A stretch of DNA of 64,000 nt from Neobacillus mesonae (lineage in GTDB: Bacteria > Bacillota > Bacilli > Bacillales > Cytobacillaceae), in contig NZ_JAMBNQ010000005.1 of assembly GCF_023715155.1 (NCBI RefSeq), positions 1 through 64,000 of the forward strand, written 5' to 3'. Below, one piece after another: positions 8,301 through 16,430 of the stretch. The first letter of the stretch is position 1, and every line of letters begins with the position of its first letter. A program made the position numbers and the translations under genes. Under the pieces are notes generated by a model. That model searched no databases, was not told the origin of the DNA, and worked only from the letters and a program-made list of their open reading frames with translations.

Positions 8301-9149
8301 AAGTGTGCTCCAAGAGGCATTATTTGCCTTTATCAGCGTATCAATGATATGAAGGTCGTCCAAGAAATTTTCCGCTCTTGGGGCAGGTCCTTCCGGCTGC
8401 TTCGTGATTTCCAAACCCTTTATCATCATTTCTCTGGCTGCTTCTAGCTGTAATTCAATATCATAGAGAAGCTCCTTTGTAAATGGGAGTTCTTCAATAT
8501 CTTTGATTTTTGATACATCATACATGGATACAATGGTATCTAAATAAGCCTCTGGCTTTGGATTGGCCGCAGCAAAATTATAAATTGACTGCACAATTGT
8601 CTGTAATGCTGCATCACTCCGGTCACTTGTGAAAGAGTCCACTAAGTTAAAAAATGCTTCATTGTCTTTTTTTCCATACTCATCTTCAAACAGCTCATCC
8701 ATTACTTCATCTCTCATTAATTGTGCCTCGGTCACATCGGCAATCCGAAACGCCGGGTCAACATCAATGGCATAATAAAATTTACGGATAACCTCCATAC
8801 AAAAAGAATGGAGTGTAGAGATAGAGGCCTTATTTAGTAAACTCAATTGTTTCCTTAAATGACGGGAATGCGGTTCGTGATCAATTGCTTTTTCTAACGC
8901 TTCACCAATACGGTGCCGCATCTCAGCAGCCGATGCATTTGTAAAGGTTACAACCAATAATTCATCAACATCAATAGGATCCTCTTCTGAAAGAATTTTT
9001 TGGATGATTCTTTCTACAAGAACCGCTGTCTTCCCGGAACCGGCCGCGGCAGCGACCAGAATATCCTTGTTCTTCGCCATAATGGCTTTCCATTGGTCAT
9101 CTGTCCAAGTTACCCCTTCTGGTTTGTCAGGAATCTCCATTTTACTCAT
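5370..9149 (-). CDS. addA: AddA: helicase-nuclease subunit A
   Basis: The UvrD/Rep-type helicase and nuclease subunit of the AddAB complex, which processes DNA double-strand ends up to a Chi site for RecA-dependent repair. The 1259-residue protein has a Walker A AAAAGSGKT at residues 33-41. Helicase motifs follow, including VDEYQDTN, MVGDVKQSIYRFR, ARNFRSR and the superfamily-1 block VMTIHSSKGLEFPVVF. The RecB-type nuclease motif IDYKSD is near residue 1198. Length is typical. The ATG at 9149 overlaps the end of addB by 8 bases and has a GAGGAGG ribosome site. It is the second gene of an addBA operon ending in a terminator at about 5323. All catalytic motifs look intact. Confidence 0.97.
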   Translation of the reverse strand: MSKMEIPDKPEGVTWTDDQWKAIMAKNKDILVAAAAGSGKTAVLVERIIQKILSEEDPIDVDELLVVTFTNASAAEMRHRIGEALEKAIDHEPHSRHLRKQLSLLNKASISTLHSFCMEVIRKFYYAIDVDPAFRIADVTEAQLMRDEVMDELFEDEYGKKDNEAFFNLVDSFTSDRSDAALQTIVQSIYNFAAANPKPEAYLDTIVSMYDVSKIKDIEELPFTKELLYDIELQLEAAREMMIKGLEITKQPEGPAPRAENFLDDLHIIDTLIKANNASWSTLYEAMQKVSFTTAKRLKKGEYDEELTAKTQKLRDKAKKKIQAIQTEVFSRKPESFLRDMEEMYPLIETLTELVKKFSKRFEQAKKEKGLVDYADLEHYCLDILTAEVTSRGEFIPSDIALTFRRQFKEVFVDEYQDTNMVQETILKLVAKEDEAVGNMFMVGDVKQSIYRFRLAEPNLFLSKYNRFRTDGDSTGLRIDLARNFRSRKEVLDGVNYLFKQIMGVKVGEIDYDEAAELKNGAPYPEDEPYPVELILIDQNKDHSDETDAFQEESDAALNEFDKADLEQSQLEARVMAAKVKELIADGKQIYNPKLKAYHPLMYRDIVILLRSFTWAPQIMEEFKQQGIPIYADLSTGYFEATEIAVMLSLLRVIDNPYQDIPLASVLRSPIVGLNEEELAKIRLHQKRGSFWEAVSAFCRDAEDETVAVFYDKVLRFYDSLKKWRLMARQGSLSELIWQLYRDTKFFDFVGGLPGGKQRQANLRALYDRARAYEQTSFRGLFRFLRFIERMINRGDDLGAARALGEQEDVVRVMTIHSSKGLEFPVVFMAGMARNFNTTDMKKAYLLDKDYGFAAKYVNAKKRITYPSLPQIAFKRKKKIELLAEEMRVLYVAMTRAKEKLYLTATLKDAAKTLDQWGEAAQHTDWLLKDYERAQAASYLDWIGPALVRHQDCEELRIDRKVSPLVPEEITAHPSSWKISIKTAEEIKKLETVIDEKEDDFIQFVEDEKIIPITSLFAKEIADRLSWKYSFPSAAVHRSKQSVSEIKRQREIADEQSGTDLIRRFKKPILKRPKFMQEKALSPAERGTAMHMVMQHVDLTKTVSEASVIEQIDRMVANELLTTEQAAVIDSKLIAQFFQTDLGQRYFHAAAVHREVPFTLSLAARDVYHDWQEENELIFVQGIIDCILEDERGLTLIDYKSDGITDRFKGGFEKAKPILEARYKVQIDLYARAIEKIWKRKIAEKYLFFFDGAHILKVD

Positions 9150-12100
9150 CTCTCATGGCCTCCTCTCTAATTCTTTCTAAAACCTCTTCCTGCTTATGGG
9201 GTGTAAGGATTCGGAAGCGGTTAGGTTCAATAGACTCATCAAATTGACAAATTGATTTAAATGGGCAGAATGTACACGGTATTTTATCTTTCAATTTGTA
9301 TGGAGAAATACTCGTCTCCCCATCAACAATGTCATTTCCAGTCTTTTGATATAATCCACGCACATACTTTCTCAGGTCATCAAATTCCTGTATGCTTGCA
9401 ACCTTTGATTTTTTTGAAATCTGTCCATCTTTTTTGATTCCCGCTGCAATGATTTGAGAGTCTCCAGATTCAAGAGACTGGTCCATTAAGCGGATGACAT
9501 CAGGGTCGCCAACCATTAATCCGTTCATTTTAAATTTCTTCAATATTTCTTTTTCAATTTCCTCGATTGTCAACATTTTAGTAGTGTTTACAAATGGATT
9601 ATGAACATGAAAATAAAGAACACCCGCAGGACTTGCTTTCATTTCCACCAGTTCTTTGGAATATGTCATGACAATATCAAGATAGGTAAGCATTTGCAGT
9701 GCCAATCCATAGTAAACTTCCGTTAGATTGACATCTTTATCACTGGATTTGTAGTCAACCACCCGTAAATAAAGATGATTATCTTCACCCTTTGCCTTAT
9801 CCACCCTGTCAATCCTGCCCATCAATTCCATTCTCTTTCCGTTTTTTAATGAAAAAGATAATGGCGGCAGCTTTCCTTTAGGTCCAAATCCCAATTCCAA
9901 ACCAATTGGCGAGAAGCCGCTCACTTTAGCATGTTCACTTAGAACAAGAGAAGCTCGCGTAATAATTTGTTCAAGCTTTCGGCTGATATAATGATGCCGT
10001 TCAGTGCTTAAGAGAATTTCATTTTGCAGCCGCGGAGCTAATGTTTTTACTGCCTCTTTCGACAGCTGTTCACATTGTTTTCTGGTAAGACTTGCCCATG
10101 ATAGATTCTGTTCATTGACGATCTCGGCAATTTGCTTTAAGGCCGCATGAAACAGCTCACCAATATCGGGAGCCTCGAGCCGAAAAATCTGCCTTTCCCT
10201 CAACTTCAATCCATGACGTGCAAAATGAGAGAAGGCACAGGAATTATAAAGTTCCATCCTTGATACACTTGCCTGAATAGTTTCTCCATATAAATCATCA
10301 GCCGTCTCTTTAGAAAGTTTAACTGTCCGATTGGTATAAAATAAACTTGATAGTACTTTTTGTGCCTGCTCTCTTTCGGTACTTTCCATGTAATAGTTAT
10401 AAACATCCCACCATAAATTTGAAATTGGATAATTCCGTTTTTTTAATTGCAGCTGGGCATTTAAGTAAGCAAGTGTTGTAGTTGTATTACTTACAAAGTC
10501 CAACTGTTCCGGCTCAGTTAGTTCTGATGGGTCAGAAGTATAAAAATGTTCATCTGCATCAGGAAACATCTCTTTTAATCTTTTAATATAAGAAGAAGGT
10601 ATTAATGATTTTCCTTCCTCATTAGAAAGAGGATAACTCACATAAAGTAATTCCGAAGGTGCAGTGAAAGCTTTATACGCTAAAAAGTTCTCATCCAATA
10701 AGCGGATTTTACTGCCTGGTGCCAGTCTGATTCCCTCAGCATTAAGCAGGTCCCGATCTTCATCGGTTAAAACTCCCTCGTCAGACATCTTCGCCGGCAA
10801 AACCCCTTCATTCATGCCTGCCACAAATACCACTTTGATTTGAGTCAGTCTGGATTTCTCCAAATCCCCTATTAGCACTTGATCCAGCGCAGGAGGAATA
10901 AGTGAAAAATGCAATGATTCAAATCCCGCATCCATGATGGATATAAATGATTTTAAGCTGATAGAATCTTCGCCTAATATTTCAACATATTGATCAAGGA
11001 GTTCAATGACCGCATTCCATACTTGTTCATGTTCCCTCATCTTAATTAGATTCCCTTTTTCTTCAGCAGCCGTTTTCCAATTTTCCAGTTTTGCAGGAAT
11101 ATCTAATTCTTCTAAATATAAATAAATAGCCTCACAAAGCTTCCGTCCCGTGTCCGCTCGTTTCAGCCGTCTCGACAGTCGTAGAAGCGGAGCGGTTATC
11201 ATAAGTTTTAATTCGTTTAATTCCTGTTCCCACTTTTTCTCCGCATCCGTTTGAATAGCTGTTCCTAATTCGAGCCCTCTAATATTTCGATAAATCCAGC
11301 GGTCCTTTTTTGTCCACTTGCTTCCATTAATTCCGTACGCAAGCACATAGTTTTCAAGCTTATCCATTTTTTCACGCATTTTCACGGCATTTTCCTGCAG
11401 CGGAAAAATTAATTCTGTTTTAATCACCCTGAATACGGGTTCATACCGCCAATATGATTGAATTACCTCAAGACTGGAGCGGATTAATTCAATTAATGGA
11501 TGATTAAGCATTGTTCTCTTTTGGTCAATAAAATAGGGGATTTGATGATCGCTGAAAACGGGCTCAATAATTTCGTGATAGTCACCGCCATTTCTAATTA
11601 AGACAGCGATATCCCGGTATCTATATCCTTTTGTACGAGCCAGCTCACGAATTTCGCGGGCAATTCCTTCGATTTCAGCACGGCGGTTGACTGCTTGGTA
11701 AAATTGAATATCGGCGGCACCATGATAGTTTTGTGCCGGCCGCACATCAAAAGTCTTTTCCAGATGTGCCAGAGCAGGAGACTGCCATTTTTTTTGCTGG
11801 TGTAAAACCACCGGCTCCTCCATCTCGATTCCCAAACCTCTTGCCATATCATATAAGGCCCAGGAGATTTCGCCTGACGCCCTAAATAAATCAAGTTCAT
11901 CCGGTGTGGAGTCAATAGAAAGATGGTCTGTTGTTAATGCAATAGATACCTTTTTGCACTGTTTTACCAGTTCCAGGATAATTTGATATTCCTGCGGAGT
12001 AAAACTATAAAACCCATCTATAAAGATTTCAGCCTGGCTTAAATAGGTTGAGGCTGAAATTTTTTCTGCCAGCAAGCGAAAATAATCTTCAGAATCAACA

Positions 12101-12630
12101 TATTTGCCAAAGATTTCATCTTCAAATTTTTGATAAATAATTTCCAAATCATGTAATTTATCCTGTAGAGCCTTTGAAGCTGTATTTTCTTCGATACTCG
12201 ATCTTTTACCAAGCTCCTCCGGTCTAATACAGTAACGTTTAAATTCTATAACCATTTGCTCTAACTGCTGAACAAAGCCATTCTTATCAACAGCGCGCTG
12301 AAAGAGTTTCATTTGCTCTTTATTTTCATCAATTATTTTCCGGATTAACATGCTGATCCCAACACTGCTTAAATGTACACGGCTAATACCGCCGGTTTCT
12401 TGGAGGATCCGCCATGCAAGCCTTGAAAAGCTGTATACCTGCCCGCGGATCATTCCGCCAATTTCAGGGTCTGTTGCCAGCTGGTATTCCGATTGAAACG
12501 TCATCTGTTCAGGAACAATATAAATAAGCGGAGGTCCTTCTGGATCCTTCACAAGGCTCTCCCGCATTTCATCTAGAAACATTGTAGTTTTTCCAGTTCC
12601 GGAACGGCCGATTACCATTCTTAATGACAT
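9142..12630 (-). CDS. addB: AddB: helicase-nuclease subunit B
   Basis: The partner of AddA. It carries the second nuclease domain and, by family knowledge, scans for Chi. The N-terminal Walker A is GRSGTGKT at residues 8-15. A RecB-type nuclease motif VVDYKSSD lies in the C-terminal quarter. The iron-sulphur cysteines are visible as one in NSCAFSHFARHG and three in the C-terminal CTFCPFKSIC. About 1162 residues, the normal size. I prefer the ATG at 12,630 (MSLRMVIGRSG); an in-frame TTG at 12,636 has slightly better spacing to AGGGAAG and cannot be excluded. It is the first gene of the addBA operon. The region upstream is filled with repeats. Confidence 0.96.
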   Translation of the reverse strand: MSLRMVIGRSGTGKTTMFLDEMRESLVKDPEGPPLIYIVPEQMTFQSEYQLATDPEIGGMIRGQVYSFSRLAWRILQETGGISRVHLSSVGISMLIRKIIDENKEQMKLFQRAVDKNGFVQQLEQMVIEFKRYCIRPEELGKRSSIEENTASKALQDKLHDLEIIYQKFEDEIFGKYVDSEDYFRLLAEKISASTYLSQAEIFIDGFYSFTPQEYQIILELVKQCKKVSIALTTDHLSIDSTPDELDLFRASGEISWALYDMARGLGIEMEEPVVLHQQKKWQSPALAHLEKTFDVRPAQNYHGAADIQFYQAVNRRAEIEGIAREIRELARTKGYRYRDIAVLIRNGGDYHEIIEPVFSDHQIPYFIDQKRTMLNHPLIELIRSSLEVIQSYWRYEPVFRVIKTELIFPLQENAVKMREKMDKLENYVLAYGINGSKWTKKDRWIYRNIRGLELGTAIQTDAEKKWEQELNELKLMITAPLLRLSRRLKRADTGRKLCEAIYLYLEELDIPAKLENWKTAAEEKGNLIKMREHEQVWNAVIELLDQYVEILGEDSISLKSFISIMDAGFESLHFSLIPPALDQVLIGDLEKSRLTQIKVVFVAGMNEGVLPAKMSDEGVLTDEDRDLLNAEGIRLAPGSKIRLLDENFLAYKAFTAPSELLYVSYPLSNEEGKSLIPSSYIKRLKEMFPDADEHFYTSDPSELTEPEQLDFVSNTTTTLAYLNAQLQLKKRNYPISNLWWDVYNYYMESTEREQAQKVLSSLFYTNRTVKLSKETADDLYGETIQASVSRMELYNSCAFSHFARHGLKLRERQIFRLEAPDIGELFHAALKQIAEIVNEQNLSWASLTRKQCEQLSKEAVKTLAPRLQNEILLSTERHHYISRKLEQIITRASLVLSEHAKVSGFSPIGLELGFGPKGKLPPLSFSLKNGKRMELMGRIDRVDKAKGEDNHLYLRVVDYKSSDKDVNLTEVYYGLALQMLTYLDIVMTYSKELVEMKASPAGVLYFHVHNPFVNTTKMLTIEEIEKEILKKFKMNGLMVGDPDVIRLMDQSLESGDSQIIAAGIKKDGQISKKSKVASIQEFDDLRKYVRGLYQKTGNDIVDGETSISPYKLKDKIPCTFCPFKSICQFDESIEPNRFRILTPHKQEEVLERIREEAMRDE

Positions 12631-12711
12631 GAACAAACCCCACTTCCCTTCATCTTCGTACCTATCATTTTACCACAAATAAGCACAAACGTTTGGATTA
12701 AATAAAGGATC

Positions 12712-12832
12712 AGCTCCTCGTTCAACGCCGACAAATCTATTTTCTAAGGTTCTTTTTTATTCTTTTAGAAAAACTGACTTGTGACCTTAAACTGCTTTAA
12801 GGTATTGCTTGAGGCAAGATACACGAGGAGCT
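12712..12832. repeat. Inverted-repeat structured element
   Basis: The ten-base arms AGCTCCTCGT (12,712-12,721) and ACGAGGAGCT (12,823-12,832) enclose three smaller hairpins: TTTTCTAA/TTAGAAAA (about 12,740-12,772), CCTTAAA/TTTAAGG (12,785-12,802) and CTTG/CAAG (12,808-12,818). The whole can fold into a multibranched structure. It holds no ORF. It could be a small mobile repeat or a structured RNA; nothing in it is recognised. Confidence 0.45.
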
Positions 12833-12892
12833 TATTCAGGGATTAAAATTGTCTGAGGGCCGGAGATAAATTCCAAAAATGACATAAAAAAA

Positions 12893-12918
12893 ACACGATA
12901 TCGAATTATATTGTGTCA
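12893..12918. repeat. ACACGATAT palindrome, copy 1
   Basis: ACACGATAT and its near complement ATATTGTGT are separated by CGAATT. A sister copy lies at 13,564-13,589. The pair brackets the repeat and IS remnant region. Confidence 0.5.
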
Positions 12919-12960
12919 GATTGTCTTTGTCATTTTTGGATTATATATCGGTTAAAATAC

Positions 12961-13085
12961 GTTGATTTCCGTTCCAGGTGTTTGCTTTCCGGGCGTTCGC
13001 AGAGCCTCCTCGTCGCTGACGCTCCTGCGGGGTCTCGCCTGTAACGCTAATCCCCAGGAGTCAAACACCTTCCACTCCAATCAAC
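12961..13085. repeat. GC-rich palindromic repeat, copy 2 (inverted)
   Basis: The reverse complement closely matches 1319-1446: it reads GATTGGAGTGGA at one end and CGGAAATCAAC at the other with only a few differences. As at the first copy, it directly follows the transposase stop codon, so repeat and IS have travelled or been duplicated together. Confidence 0.75.
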
Positions 13086-13099
13086 TAGTTTGAGCACTT

Positions 13100-13365
13100 T
13101 CAATCCATTTCCCACGTCCAATTTGCTAATTTTTTCAAATTCATGGAAGCAAACGTAAGCATCGCCTGCATAGACAATTTTTTTAGACCCCGCAGGGTTG
13201 TCCATCGCATACCATGCTTTTCCTTTGCATCTGCAAAGACACGTTCAATCGTCTCCTTGCGTCTCGCATATATCTGTTTGATTTCATCATTGTGGCGTAG
13301 ATGTTCTGCCTCTTCTAAATAAGCCTCCCAAATATGACGTTGTATAAGCTTTTGTCTCGGTACAC
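13100..13365 (-). pseudogene. 3' fragment of IS1182-type transposase
   Basis: On the minus strand this matches the last third of the transposase at 215-1302: the KLIQRHIWEAYLEEAEHL-like block, YARRKETIE, DAKEKHGMRW and LTFASMNLKKL-like residues. It ends at a TGA at 13,102-13,100. The frame near the C-terminus is intact here, whereas the first copy has an inserted base. The 5' side is cut exactly where another palindromic repeat begins, within the shared string GTGTACCGAG. It shows an 11-base deletion relative to the first copy just inside that junction. It is an inactive remnant. Confidence 0.8.
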
Positions 13366-13484
13366 CGCGGAGGGTGGCTACTCCTGCGGGAAAAGCGGGA
13401 AAGTCGAGACCCTGGACTGAGCGTAGCGAGGGAAGCGGCTCGGCCCCGCCCGCGGAAAGCGTCCACCCGAAGTGGAAATCAACC
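13365..13484. repeat. GC-rich palindromic repeat, variant copy 3
   Basis: Starts CCGCGGAGGGTGGCTACTCC and ends GTGGAAATCAAC, in the orientation opposite to copy 2. It contains GGCCCCGCCCGCGG. It abuts the truncated transposase fragment, so copies 2 and 3 flank the fragment as an inverted pair. Confidence 0.7.
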
Positions 13485-13520
13485 TACACTATTTACCTAT
13501 TTCTATTTAAAAAGAAAAAA

Positions 13521-13562
13521 GACTGTAGACAAACTCGAAATTCTTCGAGTTTGTCTACAGTC
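13521..13562 (-). terminator. Long hairpin terminator after signal peptidase gene
   Basis: A 19-bp perfect stem (GACTGTAGACAAACTCGAA and complement, 4-base loop) is followed on the minus strand by TTTTTTC. It ends the signal-peptidase operon. Confidence 0.85.
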
Positions 13563-13563
13563 T

Positions 13564-13589
13564 GACACGATATTAAATTATATCGTGTT
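13564..13589. repeat. ACACGATAT palindrome, copy 2
   Basis: ACACGATAT/ATATCGTGT with a short AT spacer. It is related to the palindrome at 12,893-12,918, including the adjoining TCTG. Confidence 0.5.
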
Positions 13590-13597
13590 AATTACTG

Positions 13598-14152
13598 CTA
13601 AAAGTGTACATCCATTTCATTTAACGGCCAATAGCGAAGGTCTACCTTTCCCACAACCTGATCAATTGAAATAAAGCCAAAATGACGGCTGTCCCAGCTC
13701 CCTAAGCGGTTATCACCAAGAACAAATAATTTCCCTTCAGGCACCGTATCCTCGCCAGTAATTTCCTTTAAACTAAAATCCCCCGTCAATTTCATTCCTG
13801 GAGATTTCCGCTTATATTTTGCCAAAAATGGTTCATCAAACTTTTGCCCATTAATATATAATTGATCATTGCGGTATTCTAATTTGTCCCCCGGAAGTCC
13901 GATGATCCGCTTAACAAAATCCTCTTTCGGATTGGCATGGAAAACTATCACATCAAACCGATCCAGGTCGCTGACTTGATACCCAAGCTTATTAACAACC
14001 AATTTATTTCCATCCTGTAATGTCGGCATCATCGATTCGCCTTCCACGACATAATTGGAAAAGAAAAATGTCCGAATAAAAGCAAATATAATAAGTCCTA
14101 TCGCAAATGCCTTAACCCATTCCATCCCTTCTCTTTTCCATTCGGTTCTCAT
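13598..14152 (-). CDS. Type I signal peptidase (SipS/SipV family)
   Basis: A membrane-bound serine/lysine peptidase that removes signal peptides from exported preproteins. The 184-residue protein has one N-terminal transmembrane helix (about 13-32). The catalytic Ser is S40 in VVEGESMMPTL and the general-base Lys is K81 in DFVKRIIGLPGD. The conserved GDNRLGSWDSRHFG box follows at about 146-159. The single-helix architecture is that of the chromosomal Sip enzymes of Bacillus; the neighbourhood (yhjE-like gene, addB) is where B. subtilis has sipV. Its ATG overlaps the upstream gene's stop (TAATG), so the two are cotranslated. Confidence 0.95.
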   Translation of the reverse strand: MRTEWKREGMEWVKAFAIGLIIFAFIRTFFFSNYVVEGESMMPTLQDGNKLVVNKLGYQVSDLDRFDVIVFHANPKEDFVKRIIGLPGDKLEYRNDQLYINGQKFDEPFLAKYKRKSPGMKLTGDFSLKEITGEDTVPEGKLFVLGDNRLGSWDSRHFGFISIDQVVGKVDLRYWPLNEMDVHF

Positions 14153-14808
14153 TAATGTCCCCTCCGTTTCACCTTTTCCTTTTCTTTATTTATTTTTCCA
14201 TTATCGTCATTTACGGAAGCATTATTCAATCTGGCTTCAATTCTTCTGCCGACATACCACAGAAAAAAAATAATGACCAAGACCATGGCTGTCCGAGATG
14301 GCTGCGTGATTAATGCCTGTAGATCAGCCCCAATAAAACTAATCGTAAAAATCATTACCATTTTTCCTATACATACAGCAAGCATATATTGTGCACGGCT
14401 GACATTTGATAGTCCTGCAACAATATTTACCAATGCCGATGGTGTAAACGGAAAGCATAACAAAAGGAAAAGCGGGCCAAAACCGTGGCGGTCGACCCAA
14501 TCCATCAGCCTGCGAACCTTCGGATGTTTATGTAAAAATGCTAATAACTTTTTTTGCCTGAACCGCCTTACCAGCGAAAAAACCAGCAAAGCGCCAATAC
14601 AAGCCCCAATCCAGGAATATAGAAATCCCATCCATAATCCAAATGCATTGGCATTAGCCATTACAAAGATAAACAAAGGGAGAAACGGTAAAAATGCTTC
14701 AAGCACGGTCAATAAAATTCCTGGTAACGGTCCGAAAGAACGATATTCTTGAATAAGATTCATCATATTTTCGATTGTAAACCAGGCTTTAATTGTTTCA
14801 AAATCCAT
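14152..14808 (-). CDS. yhjE: TVP38/TMEM64-family membrane protein
   Basis: A 218-residue polytopic membrane protein of the TVP38/TMEM64 (DedA-superfamily, VTT domain) group, whose members are thought to act in lipid transport or scrambling. The VTT hallmarks are visible: an early LLTVLEAFLPFLPLFIFV segment, GACIGALLVFSLVRRF, DRHGFGPLFLLLCFPFTPSALVN and a final hydrophobic helix with LVIIFFLWYVGRRI. The start has an AGAGGAG ribosome site. It lies upstream of, and overlaps, the signal-peptidase gene, matching the yhjE-sipV order of B. subtilis. The precise substrate is unknown. Confidence 0.88.
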   Translation of the reverse strand: MDFETIKAWFTIENMMNLIQEYRSFGPLPGILLTVLEAFLPFLPLFIFVMANANAFGLWMGFLYSWIGACIGALLVFSLVRRFRQKKLLAFLHKHPKVRRLMDWVDRHGFGPLFLLLCFPFTPSALVNIVAGLSNVSRAQYMLAVCIGKMVMIFTISFIGADLQALITQPSRTAMVLVIIFFLWYVGRRIEARLNNASVNDDNGKINKEKEKVKRRGH

Positions 14809-14853
14809 CCGTTTTCTCCTCTTTTTACTTCTATTTTAAAGACAAACCTGCGA

Positions 14854-15792
14854 TTATTTTGTAATAAATTGATGAATGGCTTCTTTATTTTTTTCAACAT
14901 CAATATCCAGCACAAGTCCATCTCCCGGCACCCGCGGCTCAGTAAAACTATTTTCAATCGGTATCCTTAAAGTCTCCAGTCCCTGTTTTTCAGTTAGAAA
15001 ATCTTTGCCCATAAATAAGATGTCGGATGTTTTCATATTTGTATTTACATAAGGTGTCACAACTCCAATCAATTTTGGCAGTTTGGTAATAGTCTGTATG
15101 CCGCTTAATTGATCTTCAATTGCTTTAATTGTCTTTTGCTGGCGCTGTACACGGCCAAAATCACCAATTGCATCGTGACGGTAACGGACATAGCCGAGTA
15201 ATTGCTTGCCGTTTAAGCTTTGAAGACCTGGTTCTAGAGTTACGCCAATGTTTTTCTTCATTTCTTTCTCCACATCAATTTCTACACCATCTGGAAAAAG
15301 TTCATCAATTACTTGGACAAACCCTTGAAAATTAACAATGGCATAGTATTGCAGGTCAATATCGAAATTATGTTTAATGGTCTGCCTCATTAATTCCGGA
15401 CCTCCTCTTGCGAAAGCAGAATTAATTTTATGCTTGCCATACCCAGGAATTTCGACATAGCAATCCCTCATAATGGAGGTTAGTTTAAATGTCCCCTTGG
15501 CTTCATTAAAATGAGCAATCATAATTGTATCTGACCGTGATGATTGTTCCTTCTTCCTTGCATCACTGCCCAGCAGCAGGACATTGGTATCTCCGTATTG
15601 ATCTTTTTTGCCCTCGAAGGTATAGACTTCCTTTGAAGGGTCTTGGTCCATCGACTTTAATGATTGATTGACCCCTTGTTTATATTGAAAGTAAGAATAT
15701 CCAACCCCCGCTGCAATCAGCAGGATAAAAATAAGCAAAACGGATTTCCATCGTTTTTTTTTCTTTACTTGATGTCTTTCTGAACGCATCAT
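14854..15792 (-). CDS. LytR-CpsA-Psr (LCP) family cell-wall ligase
   Basis: A membrane-anchored enzyme of the LCP family, which transfers wall teichoic acid or other anionic polymers from undecaprenyl carriers to peptidoglycan. A basic N-terminus is followed by one transmembrane helix (about 15-36). The extracellular LCP domain shows NVLLLGSDAR, SRSDTIMIAHFN, TSIMRDCYVEIPGYGKHKIN, the FARGGPELMRQTI segment and GYVRYRHDAIGDFGRVQRQQ, with the conserved Arg and Asp residues that bind pyrophosphate. I prefer the ATG at 15,792 (GGATGGG ribosome site); a GTG at 15,801 is possible. Which of the TagT/U/V-type paralogues it corresponds to cannot be said. Confidence 0.92.
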   Translation of the reverse strand: MMRSERHQVKKKKRWKSVLLIFILLIAAGVGYSYFQYKQGVNQSLKSMDQDPSKEVYTFEGKKDQYGDTNVLLLGSDARKKEQSSRSDTIMIAHFNEAKGTFKLTSIMRDCYVEIPGYGKHKINSAFARGGPELMRQTIKHNFDIDLQYYAIVNFQGFVQVIDELFPDGVEIDVEKEMKKNIGVTLEPGLQSLNGKQLLGYVRYRHDAIGDFGRVQRQQKTIKAIEDQLSGIQTITKLPKLIGVVTPYVNTNMKTSDILFMGKDFLTEKQGLETLRIPIENSFTEPRVPGDGLVLDIDVEKNKEAIHQFITK

Positions 15793-16052
15793 TTGTATCA
15801 CCCATCCGTTCTATGTATTTTATTTTACTATATATTGGACCATTTTTTGTTCATAAGGTTACTTTTTTATTCATTTTTCCCAATTCAGCATCCTTCTATT
15901 GAAAACTTCGCTTTGAAAAAAATGGTGTTTGGATAGTTGAATTCTCCGATAGATGGAACTTTTTACAAAAGCAAACACAGTATTGCTTTTATGGTTTCTT
16001 TTTTGTAAAATAAAATAGGAACATTAGTTCGTATAGTGGAAGGTGTGATGGT

Positions 16053-16418
16053 ATGACACGAATTCCTGAAAATGATCGTGATTTGATGGAAAAAGCGATT
16101 TATTTACCAATGGTGCTGATTATCCTAAACAGGGATTTAACAGTGATCAAAAATAGTCCATTTAAATTAAAAAAACCTTATTTAGAATTAATTGAGGAAA
16201 CGATGAAAGACGTTCAGAAGGAATTAACTGAGGTAAAGCAATACATGAGAAAGAATAATCTTAAAGTAATGGAAACAAACCGGGACGAGGCATTTACAAT
16301 GTTTATGTTTTTTTATAAAGGTTATGAAGAAAGCCATAATTACTTTAACCCAAGAATCCGAAACAAAGTCCAAGAATTAATGGAATTTTATTTTCTAAAA
16401 AAACACCTGTCCCGCTGA
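16053..16418 (+). CDS. yhjD: YhjD-like conserved protein
   Basis: A soluble, helical, 121-residue protein with the segments YLPMVLIILNRDLTVI and MFMFFYKGYEESHNYFNP. Size, composition and position next to comK and the yhjE-like gene match YhjD of B. subtilis, which has no known function. The ATG follows GGAAGGTGTGATGGT, a usable ribosome site. It converges on comK with only about 12 bp between stops. No catalytic motif is visible. Confidence 0.75.
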   Translation: MTRIPENDRDLMEKAIYLPMVLIILNRDLTVIKNSPFKLKKPYLELIEETMKDVQKELTEVKQYMRKNNLKVMETNRDEAFTMFMFFYKGYEESHNYFNPRIRNKVQELMEFYFLKKHLSR

Positions 16419-16430
16419 TTCACCTTACCT

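Noticed and set aside
13374..13565. 63-codon plus-strand frame within the GC-rich repeat
   Set aside because: It lies wholly in the palindromic repeat and terminator hairpin; its length follows from GC-rich repeat composition.
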